Positions 35,508 through 44,967 of a stretch of DNA of 64,000 nucleotides are shown here, piece by piece. The stretch covers positions 113,766 to 177,765 of the forward strand of contig JAILAT010000049.1 in assembly GCA_024681475.1 (NCBI GenBank), given 5' to 3'. Within the stretch, counting starts at the first letter, position 1, and each line of letters begins with the position of its first letter. The notes under the pieces were generated by a model. It was not told where the DNA came from and did not search any database. It saw only the letters and a program-made list of their open reading frames with translations. Made by a program: the position numbers and the translations under genes. Source of the DNA: Bacteroidales bacterium (GTDB taxonomy: Bacteria > Bacteroidota > Bacteroidia > Bacteroidales > P3).

Positions 35508-37829
35508 TTACCAATTAGTGGTTGTGAAGGGATCGCTTTCTTCGCTTTGCACCTCCTGCTGGTAGTACTGGTATTCGTCGTAGTCGTAGTAGAGGTCTTC
35601 GTCGGAGGGCTTGGTGAAGTCTCCCGTGGGGAAGTTCAGCTTGCTGTCGTCGTAGATACTACGCATATAGTAACCGAAAATGGGCATGGCTTGGCGAGCA
35701 CCTTGGCCTACATCCATGCTGCGGAAATGGATGGAGCGCACCTCGCCGCCGGTCCACACCACGGTGGCCAGCTTGGGGGTGATGCCCACAAACCAGCAGT
35801 CGGAGTTGTTCTGCGTGGTACCGGTTTTGCCGGCAATGGGGGCGGTGAGTCTGAATTGGCTGCCGCGCAGACGTGCGCCGGTGCCGCCGTCCACCACACC
35901 TTTCATCATGTCTATCATCATCCAGGCGATGCGAGGGCTGATGGCTTCGCTGTGGTCGGGCGTGAAGCTTTCCAGCAGGTTGCCGTTGTTGTCCTCGATG
36001 CGGAGGATGTAGATGGGAGTGACATATTCGCCCTGGTTGGCGAAGGTGGCCATGGCGCCAGCCATCTCGTAGACGGAGATTTCCGCAGCGCCGACGCTGA
36101 TGGAGGGCACGGGGTCGATGGGGCTCTTGACACCCATCTTGCGTGCTGTATTGATGACCAGCTGGGGGTCGCCGATTTGTTGCATCAGTCGGGCCGACAC
36201 CCAGTTGATGGAGTTGGCCAAAGCCCATTTCAGCGTCACCATCTCGCCTTCACGCTGATGGCTGCTGTTGCGGGGACACCATGTGCCGATGCAGACCTCT
36301 GTGTTGGGAACCTGTGTGTAGGGGTCGTAGTCCAACTCCTGCAAAGCGGTGGCGTAGACAAAGGGTTTGAAGGTGGAGCCTACCTGGCGTCGAGTCTGTT
36401 TCACATTGTCGAATTTGAAGTAGCGGAAGTTGATGCCGCCGACGTATGCTTTCACGTAGCCGGTGCCAGGCTCCACGCTCATCATGCCTACGTTGATGAA
36501 TTTCTTGTTGTAAAGCAGCGAGTCCCAAGGTGTCATCACCGTATCGATGGGGCCGTCCCACGAGAAGATGCGCATCTTCACTTTCTCCTCCTTGAAGGCT
36601 TGTGTGATTTCCGATTCGCTCATGCCGTTCTGTTTCATCTGGTAGTAGCGGTCCGAGGCTTTCATGGCCTGTTTCAGGAAACGCTCTTCCTGCTCTTTGC
36701 TAATGTTGTTGAAGGGGTCGCCGCCGCGACGGCTTACCTCTTGGAAGAATTTGGGCTGCACCAGCTCGCTCATGTGTTTCCTCACGGCCGCCTCGGCGTG
36801 GCGCTGCATGCGCGAGTCGATGGTGGTGTATATGCGCAGGCCGTCCTTGTGGACGTCGTAGTATTCGCCGTTGGGCTTTTTGTGGCTGGCACACCACTCT
36901 TTCATGTCTTGGCGTACCAATTCACGCAAGTAGGGTGCCAGACCCTCGTTGTGGCTGATGGGGCTGTAGTGGCTCATGTCGATAGGCAGCTCCTTGTAGG
37001 CTTCAAAGTCTTCGTCGCTGAGGTATTTCTCGCCAGTGTTGGGGTCGGTGTAGTTGTTCATCTGGCTCATCACCACGTTGCGCCGTTTCAGCGAGTTGTC
37101 GGGGTGCAGATAGGGGCTGTAGGTGGTGGGGGCTTTCAGCAGTCCCACCAGCACGGCGGCTTCGGGCACGCTAAGCTCCTGGGGCTCTTTGTCGAAGAAG
37201 GTGCGCGCTGCGGTTTGGATGCCGTAGGCGTTGCTGCCGAAGTCCACGGTGTTGAGATACATGGCCAGAATCTCCTCTTTCGAGTAGTTGTGCTCGAGCT
37301 TCACGGCCACCACCCATTCTTTGAATTTGGCATGCACTAGGCCCACTTTGCTCTTGTGCTCGCGGGGGAAAAGGTTCTTGGCCAGCTGCTGCGTGATGGT
37401 GCTGCCTCCACCGCTGCTGCTGTGGCGTCCCACCAGTGTTTTCACCAGCACACGCACGAGACTGCGTGCGTCGATGCCGGCATGGTCGTAGAAGCGTACA
37501 TCCTCGGTGGCCACCAGGGCATTCACCAGATTCATGTTCTTGCCGCCGTCGGTAATCTCGTCGAACGTCATGTTCGAGCGGTTCTCGATGCCGATATATC
37601 CCAGCAATTCGCCGTCGGCCGACCACACTTCGGAGGCCTGGTTGCTGCGTGGGTTCTCCAGCTCCTCAAACGAAGGCATGAAGCCCAGCCATCCTTGCGA
37701 CAGCATGGTGAAGTAGCCGGCAACCGCCAGCCAAAACAGGACGAACAGCATCCATACCACTGCGACACCGCGCCGTGAGTTGTCGCCTTTGCCCTTTTTG
37801 CCTTTTTGCTTTGTCTTGTATTGAGCCAT
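35508..37829 (-). CDS. Class A penicillin-binding protein 1A
   Basis: 773 residues. A basic cytoplasmic start and one membrane helix (about 22-45) precede a GT51 transglycosylase domain (EDVRFYDHAG about 110; GGSTITQQLAKN about 140) and a transpeptidase domain with the active-site STFKPF (about 485), SIN (about 545) and KTGTT (about 667). It polymerises and cross-links peptidoglycan at the inner membrane. The C-terminus is an acidic Tyr/Gln-rich tail (YYDYDEYQYYQQEVQ). It lies 50 bases after gldH in the same direction. Confidence 0.95.
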   Translation of the reverse strand: MAQYKTKQKGKKGKGDNSRRGVAVVWMLFVLFWLAVAGYFTMLSQGWLGFMPSFEELENPRSNQASEVWSADGELLGYIGIENRSNMTFDEITDGGKNMNLVNALVATEDVRFYDHAGIDARSLVRVLVKTLVGRHSSSGGGSTITQQLAKNLFPREHKSKVGLVHAKFKEWVVAVKLEHNYSKEEILAMYLNTVDFGSNAYGIQTAARTFFDKEPQELSVPEAAVLVGLLKAPTTYSPYLHPDNSLKRRNVVMSQMNNYTDPNTGEKYLSDEDFEAYKELPIDMSHYSPISHNEGLAPYLRELVRQDMKEWCASHKKPNGEYYDVHKDGLRIYTTIDSRMQRHAEAAVRKHMSELVQPKFFQEVSRRGGDPFNNISKEQEERFLKQAMKASDRYYQMKQNGMSESEITQAFKEEKVKMRIFSWDGPIDTVMTPWDSLLYNKKFINVGMMSVEPGTGYVKAYVGGINFRYFKFDNVKQTRRQVGSTFKPFVYATALQELDYDPYTQVPNTEVCIGTWCPRNSSHQREGEMVTLKWALANSINWVSARLMQQIGDPQLVINTARKMGVKSPIDPVPSISVGAAEISVYEMAGAMATFANQGEYVTPIYILRIEDNNGNLLESFTPDHSEAISPRIAWMMIDMMKGVVDGGTGARLRGSQFRLTAPIAGKTGTTQNNSDCWFVGITPKLATVVWTGGEVRSIHFRSMDVGQGARQAMPIFGYYMRSIYDDSKLNFPTGDFTKPSDEDLYYDYDEYQYYQQEVQSEESDPFTTTNW

Positions 37830-37879
37830 TGTGTTTGTCTTTATTATTTGGTTATAAGTTTTTTATTCAATGCCGTGTC

Positions 37880-38368
37880 TTATCGTCTCTCCACATGCAG
37901 CGCCACGTCCTTCACGCCCTGCAGCACCGTGTCGCGCATGGCATGGCGTATGACGAACTGGTATTTTCCCTGCTGGGGGAAGTGGAAATAGCACATCGGG
38001 TAGCGGCCGTCCACATATTTGCCGCTGGTCTTGCCCAGCCAACGCCCGTCGGGGGCCGCCAGCGTGAACTCCAGATTCGTGTCGGCAGCAACAGCGCCGT
38101 CGGGGTAGAGGGTCTTCACGTTGAAGTAGATGTTTGAATAGGGATAGGCATTCAGGTTGCGCAGGTCAATGTAGCACACGTAGGTCGATGCCGTGTCTTC
38201 GGTCTCCAGGTTGAAGACCAGCTCGTCGTCCATATCCCATCCGTCGTCGGCAATGTGTTTTGTTTCGTGATACATTACCGAACTGTCGCAGCCTGTCAGC
38301 AGCAGCGCCAGGCAGAGAGCCAGCGGCCACGCCATGCGCATCAGTCCGTGTCGTCTGTTCGTCTTCAT
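37880..38368 (-). CDS. gldH: Gliding-motility-type lipoprotein GldH
   Basis: 162 residues with a lipobox (LLLTGC) and the GldH pattern: DSSVMYHE near the lipid anchor, VCYIDLRNLNAYPYSNIYF, and YQFVIRHAMRDTVLQGVKDVALHVE at the end. GldH is needed for gliding in Flavobacterium but is also kept in non-gliding Bacteroidota, often next to ricT and PBP1A as here, so an envelope role is likely. Its ATG overlaps the ricT stop by four bases. Confidence 0.9.
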   Translation of the reverse strand: MKTNRRHGLMRMAWPLALCLALLLTGCDSSVMYHETKHIADDGWDMDDELVFNLETEDTASTYVCYIDLRNLNAYPYSNIYFNVKTLYPDGAVAADTNLEFTLAAPDGRWLGKTSGKYVDGRYPMCYFHFPQQGKYQFVIRHAMRDTVLQGVKDVALHVERR

Positions 38369-40086
38369 GCCTGTGGAATGTTATGATTTTCACCATTGTT
38401 GCGGGGCTTGCCTTCGCCGCCTTCGCGACGGTTGCGGCCGCCACGGCCAGCGCCGTTTTTGCCTCTACGCTCGTTGCGTGGTCCGTTGTTGCGGTTCTCG
38501 CGGCCTTCGCCACGGGGTTCACGGTTTTCACGGGGTTCGCGAGGTTCACGGTTTTCACGAGGCTCGCGAGGTTCGCGGTTGTCGCGGCGTCCACGTCCTT
38601 CGTTGCGGCTGCCACGCTCTTCGCGTTCGCCACGTTTCTCATGCTCTTCGCTGCCACCGCCAAAGTTGTCGTCGGCCATGCGGCGCAACTCGCGCTCGAA
38701 CTCGTCGGCCGACGATTCCTGTGCCAGCGCAGCTGTCGACATCAGCTCCACCTGATAGTCTTCCAGTTTTTCGGGATATTGCTGTGCCTTGTTCATCTCG
38801 ATGATGGCTTTCACATCTTCGGCTTTCACGGCTATCAGGTCGCTCTCGCCCTCGTATGCGTACCACATGATGCCACGGAACACGTCGGTCTTGCGGTACA
38901 GCGCCAGGCCTTTCTGGAATCGGATGGGGGTGTTGGCCGGCGGGAATTTCTTCAGTGCGTCGACATACACTTCGTATTCGAAGTTCAGGCAGCATTTCAG
39001 TTTGCCGCACTGTCCGGCCAGCTTCTGCGGGTTGGGCAGTATTTGCTGCGCTTTGGCCACGCCAGTGGTCACCGACTTGAAGTTGGTGAGCCATGTGCAG
39101 CAGCATAGCTCGCGGCCGCAGGTGCCGATGCCGCCAACCTTGCCCGACTCCTGGCGCACGCCGATCTGCTTCATCTCGATACGCACCTTGAATTGTTCGG
39201 CCAGCACTTTGATGAGCACGCGGAAGTCCACGCGGTCGTCGGCGGTGTAGTAGAATATGGCTTTCGAATGGTCGCCCTGGTATTCCACGTCGTTCACTTT
39301 CATCACCAGCCCTAGCTCTTCGGTGATTTGGCGCGTCTTTTTCAGTGCGTTGTCTTCTTCCTTGATGGCGGTGGCCCAGCGCTCGATGTCGCTGGCTTTG
39401 GCGCGGCGGAACAGTTTCTTGATGTTCTCCGAATCGGGGTTCACCTTCTTTTTCTGCATCTGTATGCGGCACACCTCGCCGGTCAGCGTCACGATGCCCA
39501 CGTCGTGGCCGGGCATTCCTTCCACAGCCACCACGTCGCCTTCCTGCACGTCGATGCCGTCAGGCAGGCGGTAGAAGTCTTTGCGGTTGTTCTTGAAGCG
39601 CACCTCCACGCAGTCGAACAGCGACTCGGCAGGACGGCGTATGCCTTTCATCCAGTTGTGCGAGCACACCTTGGCGCAGCTGCGCGTCTCTCTTTCTTCG
39701 ACAGGGACATATGAGGTGGGGCAATGCGAACATCCGTGTGCCAGGAAGGGGGTCTCCTGATATTTCACGAAGGGCAATGTCGGGTCGGGCTCCAGGTAGG
39801 GGTCCATGGCGTTCTCGGTCGAGGCGTAGTCTATGGGCTCTTCCTGCTCGCTCTCGCTGCGCTCTTTGTGTGCCGACTGGTTGGCTTGGCGCTGCTCGCG
39901 GCGCTCGCGCAGAAAGGCTGCCACGTCTTCGGCGGTGGCAGCGTCTTCGTCGGGCTCAGCGGGCTGCATCTCAGCGGGTTGCGGCTGCAGCTGTTCTTCG
40001 TCGAGGGTGGGGGTGGCGCCCTGCTCGTTGTCATTGCGACGCTCGCCGCGGGCACCTCTATTTCTATTGTCTCTTTGTCTGCTCAT
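38365..40086 (-). CDS. ricT: PSP1-domain protein RicT with low-complexity tails
   Basis: 573 residues. The central PSP1 domain carries the Cys cluster GTCGRELCCCTWL and AGQCGKLKCCLNFEYEVY, typical of RicT, a regulator of RNA maturation in other phyla. Both ends are low complexity: an acidic/Arg N-terminus and a C-terminal region built on the repeated unit REPREPREN followed by Arg/Gly/Asn-rich sequence, likely disordered and RNA-binding. The gene lies between holB and gldH. Confidence 0.9.
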   Translation of the reverse strand: MSRQRDNRNRGARGERRNDNEQGATPTLDEEQLQPQPAEMQPAEPDEDAATAEDVAAFLRERREQRQANQSAHKERSESEQEEPIDYASTENAMDPYLEPDPTLPFVKYQETPFLAHGCSHCPTSYVPVEERETRSCAKVCSHNWMKGIRRPAESLFDCVEVRFKNNRKDFYRLPDGIDVQEGDVVAVEGMPGHDVGIVTLTGEVCRIQMQKKKVNPDSENIKKLFRRAKASDIERWATAIKEEDNALKKTRQITEELGLVMKVNDVEYQGDHSKAIFYYTADDRVDFRVLIKVLAEQFKVRIEMKQIGVRQESGKVGGIGTCGRELCCCTWLTNFKSVTTGVAKAQQILPNPQKLAGQCGKLKCCLNFEYEVYVDALKKFPPANTPIRFQKGLALYRKTDVFRGIMWYAYEGESDLIAVKAEDVKAIIEMNKAQQYPEKLEDYQVELMSTAALAQESSADEFERELRRMADDNFGGGSEEHEKRGEREERGSRNEGRGRRDNREPREPRENREPREPRENREPRGEGRENRNNGPRNERRGKNGAGRGGRNRREGGEGKPRNNGENHNIPQA

Positions 40087-40149
40087 TGTTTTTTGTTAAA
40101 TTACAGTGGTTTATATAGTTGTATGATGTTGTTCTGTTTGGTGGCGCCG

Positions 40150-41259
40150 TCAGCTCTTTGGTGCAGCGGGCTTGCGGCGTTGCAGCAACTTGCTGATTCT
40201 GAAGGATAGCTCCATCAGCGCTATCTTCGAGTAGGCGTTGCGCTCGATGGCGTGGATGCACTCTGCGAAGGCGTTGTTCAGCCCCTCGGCGTTGTGCTCG
40301 GTGATCATGGCCGGAAATGAGCTGTTGAACTTCGCGTCGCCGAAGTCCATGGCCAAGGGCATTCCTGCCAAGTTGCAGAGAAAGCATTCGCGCACAGACT
40401 CTTGCGCAAACATCAGGAACTGCTTCTGCTGTTCGCGCCCCAGCCCTGCAATCTCGTCGACCCATGCCGACAGCGAGGCCATGTTGAGTTTGAACAGCTG
40501 ACGCATCCAGGTGACATACATCTGGGCGAAGTAGTCGCGGTTTTCGGCGCGCACCTGCACCTCGCCGAAGGTCATCTCGTCGCTGCCGTGCACACGGGGT
40601 ATGCTCACCAGCTGGGCGCGCGAAAGGATGGTGCTCAGCATTTTGTCGCTGTGCTCGGCTACCAGTATGATGAGCGTGCGGCGCGTGGGTTCCTCCAGAA
40701 TCTTCAGTATCTTGTTGGCCACCACAGCGGACATCTTCTCAGCCATCCAGATTATCAGCACTTTGTAGCCGTTCTCGTAGGTGGTCAGCGCCATGGTGTT
40801 GACCATGCTCTCGGCGTCGCGTTCGCGCAGCTGCCCCTGCTTGTTGTCGGTCTGCATGAAAGCATACCAGTCTTCCAGGGTGCCTTGCTGGCGGTATTCC
40901 GTCAGAAATTTGCGGAAATCCTGCTGAAACTCATCGCAGCAGGGGTTGCTTTTCACCGAGTCGGTGGTAGTGGTGGGGAAGTATAGGTGCAAGTCGCTGT
41001 GTACCAGCTGTTCATATTTTTTGCAACTGGGACACTCGCCACAGCTGTCGGCGCGCAAGGCGTCAGGATGGCCGGCGGCGGTGTCGTAGTGCTGTCGGTG
41101 TTCGCAGTTGAGATATTGCGCATAGGCGATGGCTAACGCCAAACTGCCCGAGGTGCTGTCGCCAAGGAACAATTGGGCGTGGCTTACGCGTCCCGAGTCG
41201 ATAATCTCGGTCAGCTTGTTCGCCATAATGGTTTGTCCTTCAATATCTTTAAAGCGCAT
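40150..41259 (-). CDS. holB: DNA polymerase III delta-prime subunit
   Basis: 369 residues, clamp-loader subunit. The N-terminus (MRFKDIEGQ), HAQLFLGDSTSG at the P-loop position (degenerate, as in delta-prime), a zinc module (CGECPSCKKYE) and KVLIIWMAEKMS plus ILKILEEPTRRTLIILV are typical. A consensus promoter lies 20 bases upstream, making it the first gene of a leftward holB-ricT-gldH-PBP1A-rlmN cluster. Confidence 0.93.
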   Translation of the reverse strand: MRFKDIEGQTIMANKLTEIIDSGRVSHAQLFLGDSTSGSLALAIAYAQYLNCEHRQHYDTAAGHPDALRADSCGECPSCKKYEQLVHSDLHLYFPTTTTDSVKSNPCCDEFQQDFRKFLTEYRQQGTLEDWYAFMQTDNKQGQLRERDAESMVNTMALTTYENGYKVLIIWMAEKMSAVVANKILKILEEPTRRTLIILVAEHSDKMLSTILSRAQLVSIPRVHGSDEMTFGEVQVRAENRDYFAQMYVTWMRQLFKLNMASLSAWVDEIAGLGREQQKQFLMFAQESVRECFLCNLAGMPLAMDFGDAKFNSSFPAMITEHNAEGLNNAFAECIHAIERNAYSKIALMELSFRISKLLQRRKPAAPKS

Positions 41260-41279
41260 AATAATCGCAAATTAAACTA

Positions 41280-41310
41280 CAAAAGTACACATATTTGGCG
41301 AACTTGCCAA
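41280..41310 (-). promoter_or_regulatory. Promoter of the holB cluster
   Basis: Minus strand: TTG (41308-41310), 20-base spacer, TACTTTTG (41280-41287). Transcription would start within about 15 bases of the holB ATG, giving a very short leader. Confidence 0.8.
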
Positions 41311-41340
41311 ATTATTTTTACAATAAGGCTCTTTTTTAGT

Positions 41341-41373
41341 AAAAAAGGCTGTCAGGGGAGGGGACCCCGTGAC
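41341..41373 (-). terminator. Terminator after the ABC transporter genes
   Basis: Read leftwards, GTCACGGGG pairs with CCCCTGAC (one bulged base), followed by AGCC and six T. It lies about 20 bases after the ATPase stop. Confidence 0.65.
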
Positions 41374-41392
41374 CCTGTGCGAGGTGGCGAGG

Positions 41393-42145
41393 CTAGCGCA
41401 TCAGCTGCAGATGGTCGCCTACCACGAGGGCGTGAACACCAAAGACTTGCAGGATGCGTTTGGGGGTGAGACCTTCGCGCGTGGGACCTTGGTAACAGAT
41501 GTTGTGATTATTGATTAGCAGTGCGTTGGGACAGTATTGCAGCGCCAGGTTCAGGTCGTGCACCACCATCAGGATGGTCTTGTGTTCGCGGGTGTTGATG
41601 TCGCGCAGCAGCTCCATGATTTCGAATTGGTGTGCGATGTCGAGGTTCGACGTGGGCTCGTCGAGCAGCAGCACGGGGGTCTGCTGCGCCAGCGCACGGG
41701 CAATCATCACACGCTGTAGCTCGCCGCCGCTCATCTCGCTGGGTCGCGCCAGCCGCAGATGCCATGTGTTGGTCTGCTTCATGCATTCTTCCACGATGTC
41801 CCAGTCGTGCTGCGACTCGTTCTGCAGGTGCCGCTGGTAGGGGTTGCGCCCCATCAGCACGGTCTCGAAGGCCGAGAATTCGATGTCGGTCTGCAGGTGT
41901 TGCTGCACCAGTGCCACCCGTTGCGCCAGCTCGCGGGTGCTGTAGGCTTCCACGCCTTTACCGTCCACAGCCACAGTGCCTTGCTGGGGCTTCAGCAGTC
42001 CACCGATGCAGCGCAGCAGGGTCGTCTTGCCGCAGCCGTTGGCACCCAGCACGGCATAGAAATCGCCGGCGCCCACCGTCACGTCGATGTCGTCCAGTAT
42101 GCGCTGTTTGCCGTAGCCGTAGCTCAGATGGTGTATCGCTATCAT
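41393..42145 (-). CDS. ABC transporter ATP-binding protein, FecE/BtuD type
   Basis: 250 residues from ATG 42145. Walker A GANGCGKTT, Q-loop region ALVQQH, signature MSGGELQR, Walker B VLLLDEPTSNLD and switch His in MVVHDLN. It powers uptake of an iron chelate, haem or cobalamin with the FecCD-type permease encoded 14 bases upstream. No substrate-binding lipoprotein or TonB receptor lies nearby, so the substrate cannot be told. Confidence 0.92.
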   Translation of the reverse strand: MIAIHHLSYGYGKQRILDDIDVTVGAGDFYAVLGANGCGKTTLLRCIGGLLKPQQGTVAVDGKGVEAYSTRELAQRVALVQQHLQTDIEFSAFETVLMGRNPYQRHLQNESQHDWDIVEECMKQTNTWHLRLARPSEMSGGELQRVMIARALAQQTPVLLLDEPTSNLDIAHQFEIMELLRDINTREHKTILMVVHDLNLALQYCPNALLINNHNICYQGPTREGLTPKRILQVFGVHALVVGDHLQLMR

Positions 42146-42159
42146 TTCTCTTTGTTGTC

Positions 42160-43170
42160 TCAATATTTTCGTTTCGATTTGTAGAGCAGCACGATGAACA
42201 TGGGGGCACCCACCAGCGCGGTGATGCTGCCCACGGGCAACTCGTTGGGTGGCAGCAGTGTGCGCGCCGCCGTGTCGCACAGCAGCAGGAAGAGGCCGCC
42301 CACGAAGATGGAGTAGGGCACCACCTTGCGGTTGTTGGCACCGCACACCAGTCGCACACAGTGCGGCACCACAAGGCCTACGAAGCCTATCACGCCGCAT
42401 GTCGACACCGAGAAGGCGACCATCAACGTGGTGGCCAGCAGCAGGCGACGCTTCACTTTCTCCACTTCAACGCCAAGACTTTTCGCTGTCTCGCTGCCCG
42501 CCAGCAGCAGGTTGAGGTCTTTGCTGTAGTATACCACCACGAAAAGACCGGCCAGCGCTACGGGCACCAGGATGATGACGTCGAGCCACGACGCCGAGGC
42601 GAAGCTGCCCATGGTCCAGAAGATGATGCTCTCCATTTTGTCCTGGCGCAGTGCCATCAGCAGCGAGATGATGGCGGTGATGAGGAAGGTGAGGCACACG
42701 CCTGTCAGCAGCAGCGTGGAGGTGTGCATCCGGTTGCCGATGGTGGCTACCTTGAAGATTATCAGCATGGTGAGCAGCCCTGTCAGCAGCGCCATGCCTC
42801 CCACACCGAGCAGCAGGGCCTCGAGACCCAGCAGGATGGCGATGGCAGCACCCAGCGACGCCCCCGAGGAGATGCCCAGCACGTAGGGGTCGGTCAGTGG
42901 ATTGCGGAATACGGACTGGTACACAGCGCCGCTCACCGACAGCATGGCACCCACCAGCACCGTCAGCACCACGCGCGGCAGACGCAGCTGCCAGAAGATG
43001 GGCGACGTCCACATCTCGGCCCAGCTGAAGCGCACCACGCCCAAGCAGGCGCAGCCTGCCATGGCACCAGCCAGCACTACGGCCAGCAAGGCTACCACGA
43101 GCCACGTGTTGGCTCGCCGCCACGGGCGTTGGCTGTCGTTGTTCACTATGTCTAGAGTGCTCTTGCTCAT
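42160..43170 (-). CDS. FecCD-family ABC transporter permease
   Basis: 336 residues from ATG 43170, with about ten hydrophobic helices. Conserved FecCD/BtuC blocks are present: LRLPRVVLTVLVGAMLSVSG, QSVFRNPLTDPYVLGISSGA and GFVGLVVPHCVRLV. It imports an iron-siderophore, haem or vitamin B12 across the inner membrane with the downstream ATPase. It begins 22 bases after dapB on the same strand. Confidence 0.93.
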   Translation of the reverse strand: MSKSTLDIVNNDSQRPWRRANTWLVVALLAVVLAGAMAGCACLGVVRFSWAEMWTSPIFWQLRLPRVVLTVLVGAMLSVSGAVYQSVFRNPLTDPYVLGISSGASLGAAIAILLGLEALLLGVGGMALLTGLLTMLIIFKVATIGNRMHTSTLLLTGVCLTFLITAIISLLMALRQDKMESIIFWTMGSFASASWLDVIILVPVALAGLFVVVYYSKDLNLLLAGSETAKSLGVEVEKVKRRLLLATTLMVAFSVSTCGVIGFVGLVVPHCVRLVCGANNRKVVPYSIFVGGLFLLLCDTAARTLLPPNELPVGSITALVGAPMFIVLLYKSKRKY

Positions 43171-43192
43171 TGTTTTACATTGTATTATGGGA

Positions 43193-43915
43193 CTATTCGC
43201 CCAGCAGGTCGGACATGGTGTGGAAGCCACGTTTGCCTTCCATGTATTCCGCTGCCAGCACGGCGCCGACGGCCAGCGCGCTGCGGTCGTGCAGCATGTG
43301 GCTCAGCTGCAGCGTCTCGGTGGCCGAGCGGTAGCTCACGGTGTGCTCGCCGGGGCATTCGCCTTCACGAATGCTGCTGATGGGCAGCGTGTCAGCACAG
43401 CCGTCGCTCTCGTCGGCACGCATCCATTTCGTCGGGCCACCGCCGGCGCCGATCACCTCTTCGGCCAGCGTGATGGCGGTGCCGCTGGGTTTGTCGAGCT
43501 TGTGGATGTGGTGTTTCTCGCTGATGTCCACGGCGAACTGGGTCCGTCCGCCCATCAGCTCGGCCAGACGACGCGTCAGGGCGAACATGACGTTCATGCC
43601 GATGCTGAAATTGGAGGCCACAAAGAGGCCTCCGCCGTTGGCAAGGCATTCTGTTTTCAGCGTCTCCAGCTCGGCGTTCCAGCCTGTGGTGCCCACCACC
43701 ACGGGTGTGCCGGCGGCGAAGCAGCGCCGCACGTTGCCCACTGCGGTGGCAGGAGTGGTGAACTCCAGCGCCACGTCGCACTGGCTCAGCAGGTTGCCGT
43801 GGGCAGCCCAGTCGTCCTCGTTGTCGATGCACACACCGACGCTGTGTCCTTTCTTCAGGGCTTCGGCTTCGATGGCACGGCCCATTTTGCCATATCCTAT
43901 GAGTGCTATTTTCAT
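43193..43915 (-). CDS. dapB: 4-hydroxy-tetrahydrodipicolinate reductase
   Basis: NAD(P)H-dependent step of lysine and diaminopimelate synthesis. 240 residues, the shorter form common in Bacteroidota. The nucleotide-binding loop is GYGKMGRAIE; EFTTPATAVGN, VVGTTGW, SNFSIGMNV, EKHHIHKLDKPSGTA (catalytic His and Lys) and REGECPGEHTVSY complete the pattern. ATG 43915 overlaps the end of the upstream radical SAM gene by four bases (ATGA), showing tight coupling. Confidence 0.96.
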   Translation of the reverse strand: MKIALIGYGKMGRAIEAEALKKGHSVGVCIDNEDDWAAHGNLLSQCDVALEFTTPATAVGNVRRCFAAGTPVVVGTTGWNAELETLKTECLANGGGLFVASNFSIGMNVMFALTRRLAELMGGRTQFAVDISEKHHIHKLDKPSGTAITLAEEVIGAGGGPTKWMRADESDGCADTLPISSIREGECPGEHTVSYRSATETLQLSHMLHDRSALAVGAVLAAEYMEGKRGFHTMSDLLGE

Positions 43916-44967
43916 GGTCTTATGTTTACTGTCGTGTTGTTGTTCTGTGTGTAACGCATGCCTTGGTGGCTGTCGCGGCGCTCCAGCTCGCGGTCCACCA
44001 GCGTGGGTATCTCTTCGTTGCGCAGCAGACGTCCGTCGGCTCGACGCCAGCTGCGTTCGGGCTGTACCTGGAAGCGTGGCGGCACCTCGCCGGCAAGCCG
44101 CTCCACCATGATGTCGGGACGCAGCCGCTCCAGAAAGTCGCACACCAGCGCAATGTATTCTTCCAGCGTAAAAGGGGGCGCCACCTCGCCGTTGTCGCGC
44201 AGCTCGTCGGCCAGGGCGGTTCCTTTCAGTATCTGCAACTGATGCAGTTTCAGTGTGTTGATTGGCAACGCGCTGAGCAGGTCGGCCTCGTGGAGCATCA
44301 TGTCGCGACTTTCGCCAGGCAGCCCCAGTATGAGGTGTCCTCCGCAGGCGATGCCGCGCTCGGCAGTCATCGCGATGGCGCGTTGTGTGGCACCGAAGTC
44401 GTGGCCGCGGTTGATGCGTGCCAGCGTGGTGTCGTAGCAGCTCTCGATGCCGTATTCCACTGCAATGTAGGGCGTTGCCTCCTGCTGTCCGGTGGCGCGT
44501 ACCGTGCCGTGGCTTATGTCGGCGATGAGGTTCAGCGTAGCCTCGTCCACGCAGTCGGGCCTCGTGCCGATGATGAGTCCTTTCACTGCGGGGTGTGCCA
44601 GCGCCTCGAGATAGCGTTCGCGCAGCACCTCCAGCGGAGCGTAGGTGTTCGAATAGGCTTGAAAGTAAGCCAGATAGCCGCTGGCTCTCTCGTAGCGGTG
44701 GCGGTGGAAGTCGATGCCTTCGTCCAGCTGCTGCGTGATGCTTTTGCGTGGCGTGCAGTATGAGGGGTTGAAGGCGTTGTTGTTGCAGAAGGTGCAGCCG
44801 CCATGTTGTGTGGCAACGGCCTCGCCGTCAGTCTCCTCACACCCGCGGTGCAGGCGTCCGTCGCGATGCGGGCAGCCGAAGCCGGCGTCGATGGAGAGCT
44901 TCTGTAGCCGTCCGCCGTAGGCTTGGCGGAAGTGGCTGGCGTAGGCGTTGTAGCGGTGTTCACTCAT
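43912..44967 (-). CDS. TIGR01212-family radical SAM protein (YhcC-like)
   Basis: 351 residues. Clustered Cys motifs near the N-terminus (AGFGCPHRDG, RGCEE, GGCTFCNNNAF) match the unusual radical SAM cluster spacing of TIGR01212 proteins; YIAVEYGIES and GHLILGLPGE are core radical SAM blocks. The reaction is not known to me. It overlaps dapB by four bases and the LutA-like gene by eight. Confidence 0.88.
   Translation of the reverse strand: MSEHRYNAYASHFRQAYGGRLQKLSIDAGFGCPHRDGRLHRGCEETDGEAVATQHGGCTFCNNNAFNPSYCTPRKSITQQLDEGIDFHRHRYERASGYLAYFQAYSNTYAPLEVLRERYLEALAHPAVKGLIIGTRPDCVDEATLNLIADISHGTVRATGQQEATPYIAVEYGIESCYDTTLARINRGHDFGATQRAIAMTAERGIACGGHLILGLPGESRDMMLHEADLLSALPINTLKLHQLQILKGTALADELRDNGEVAPPFTLEEYIALVCDFLERLRPDIMVERLAGEVPPRFQVQPERSWRRADGRLLRNEEIPTLVDRELERRDSHQGMRYTQNNNTTVNIRP

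Noticed and set aside
35547..37340. 597-codon rightward open frame
   Set aside because: It is antisense to PBP1A, has no domain or promoter, and its Val/His/Gly-rich translation is typical of the reverse frame of GC-rich genes.
38450..38600. Tandem DNA repeat as a CRISPR or minisatellite feature
   Set aside because: It encodes the in-frame REPREPREN tail of RicT.
41632..43155. 507-codon rightward open frame
   Set aside because: Antisense to the ABC permease and ATPase; low-complexity Arg/His/Gln translation.
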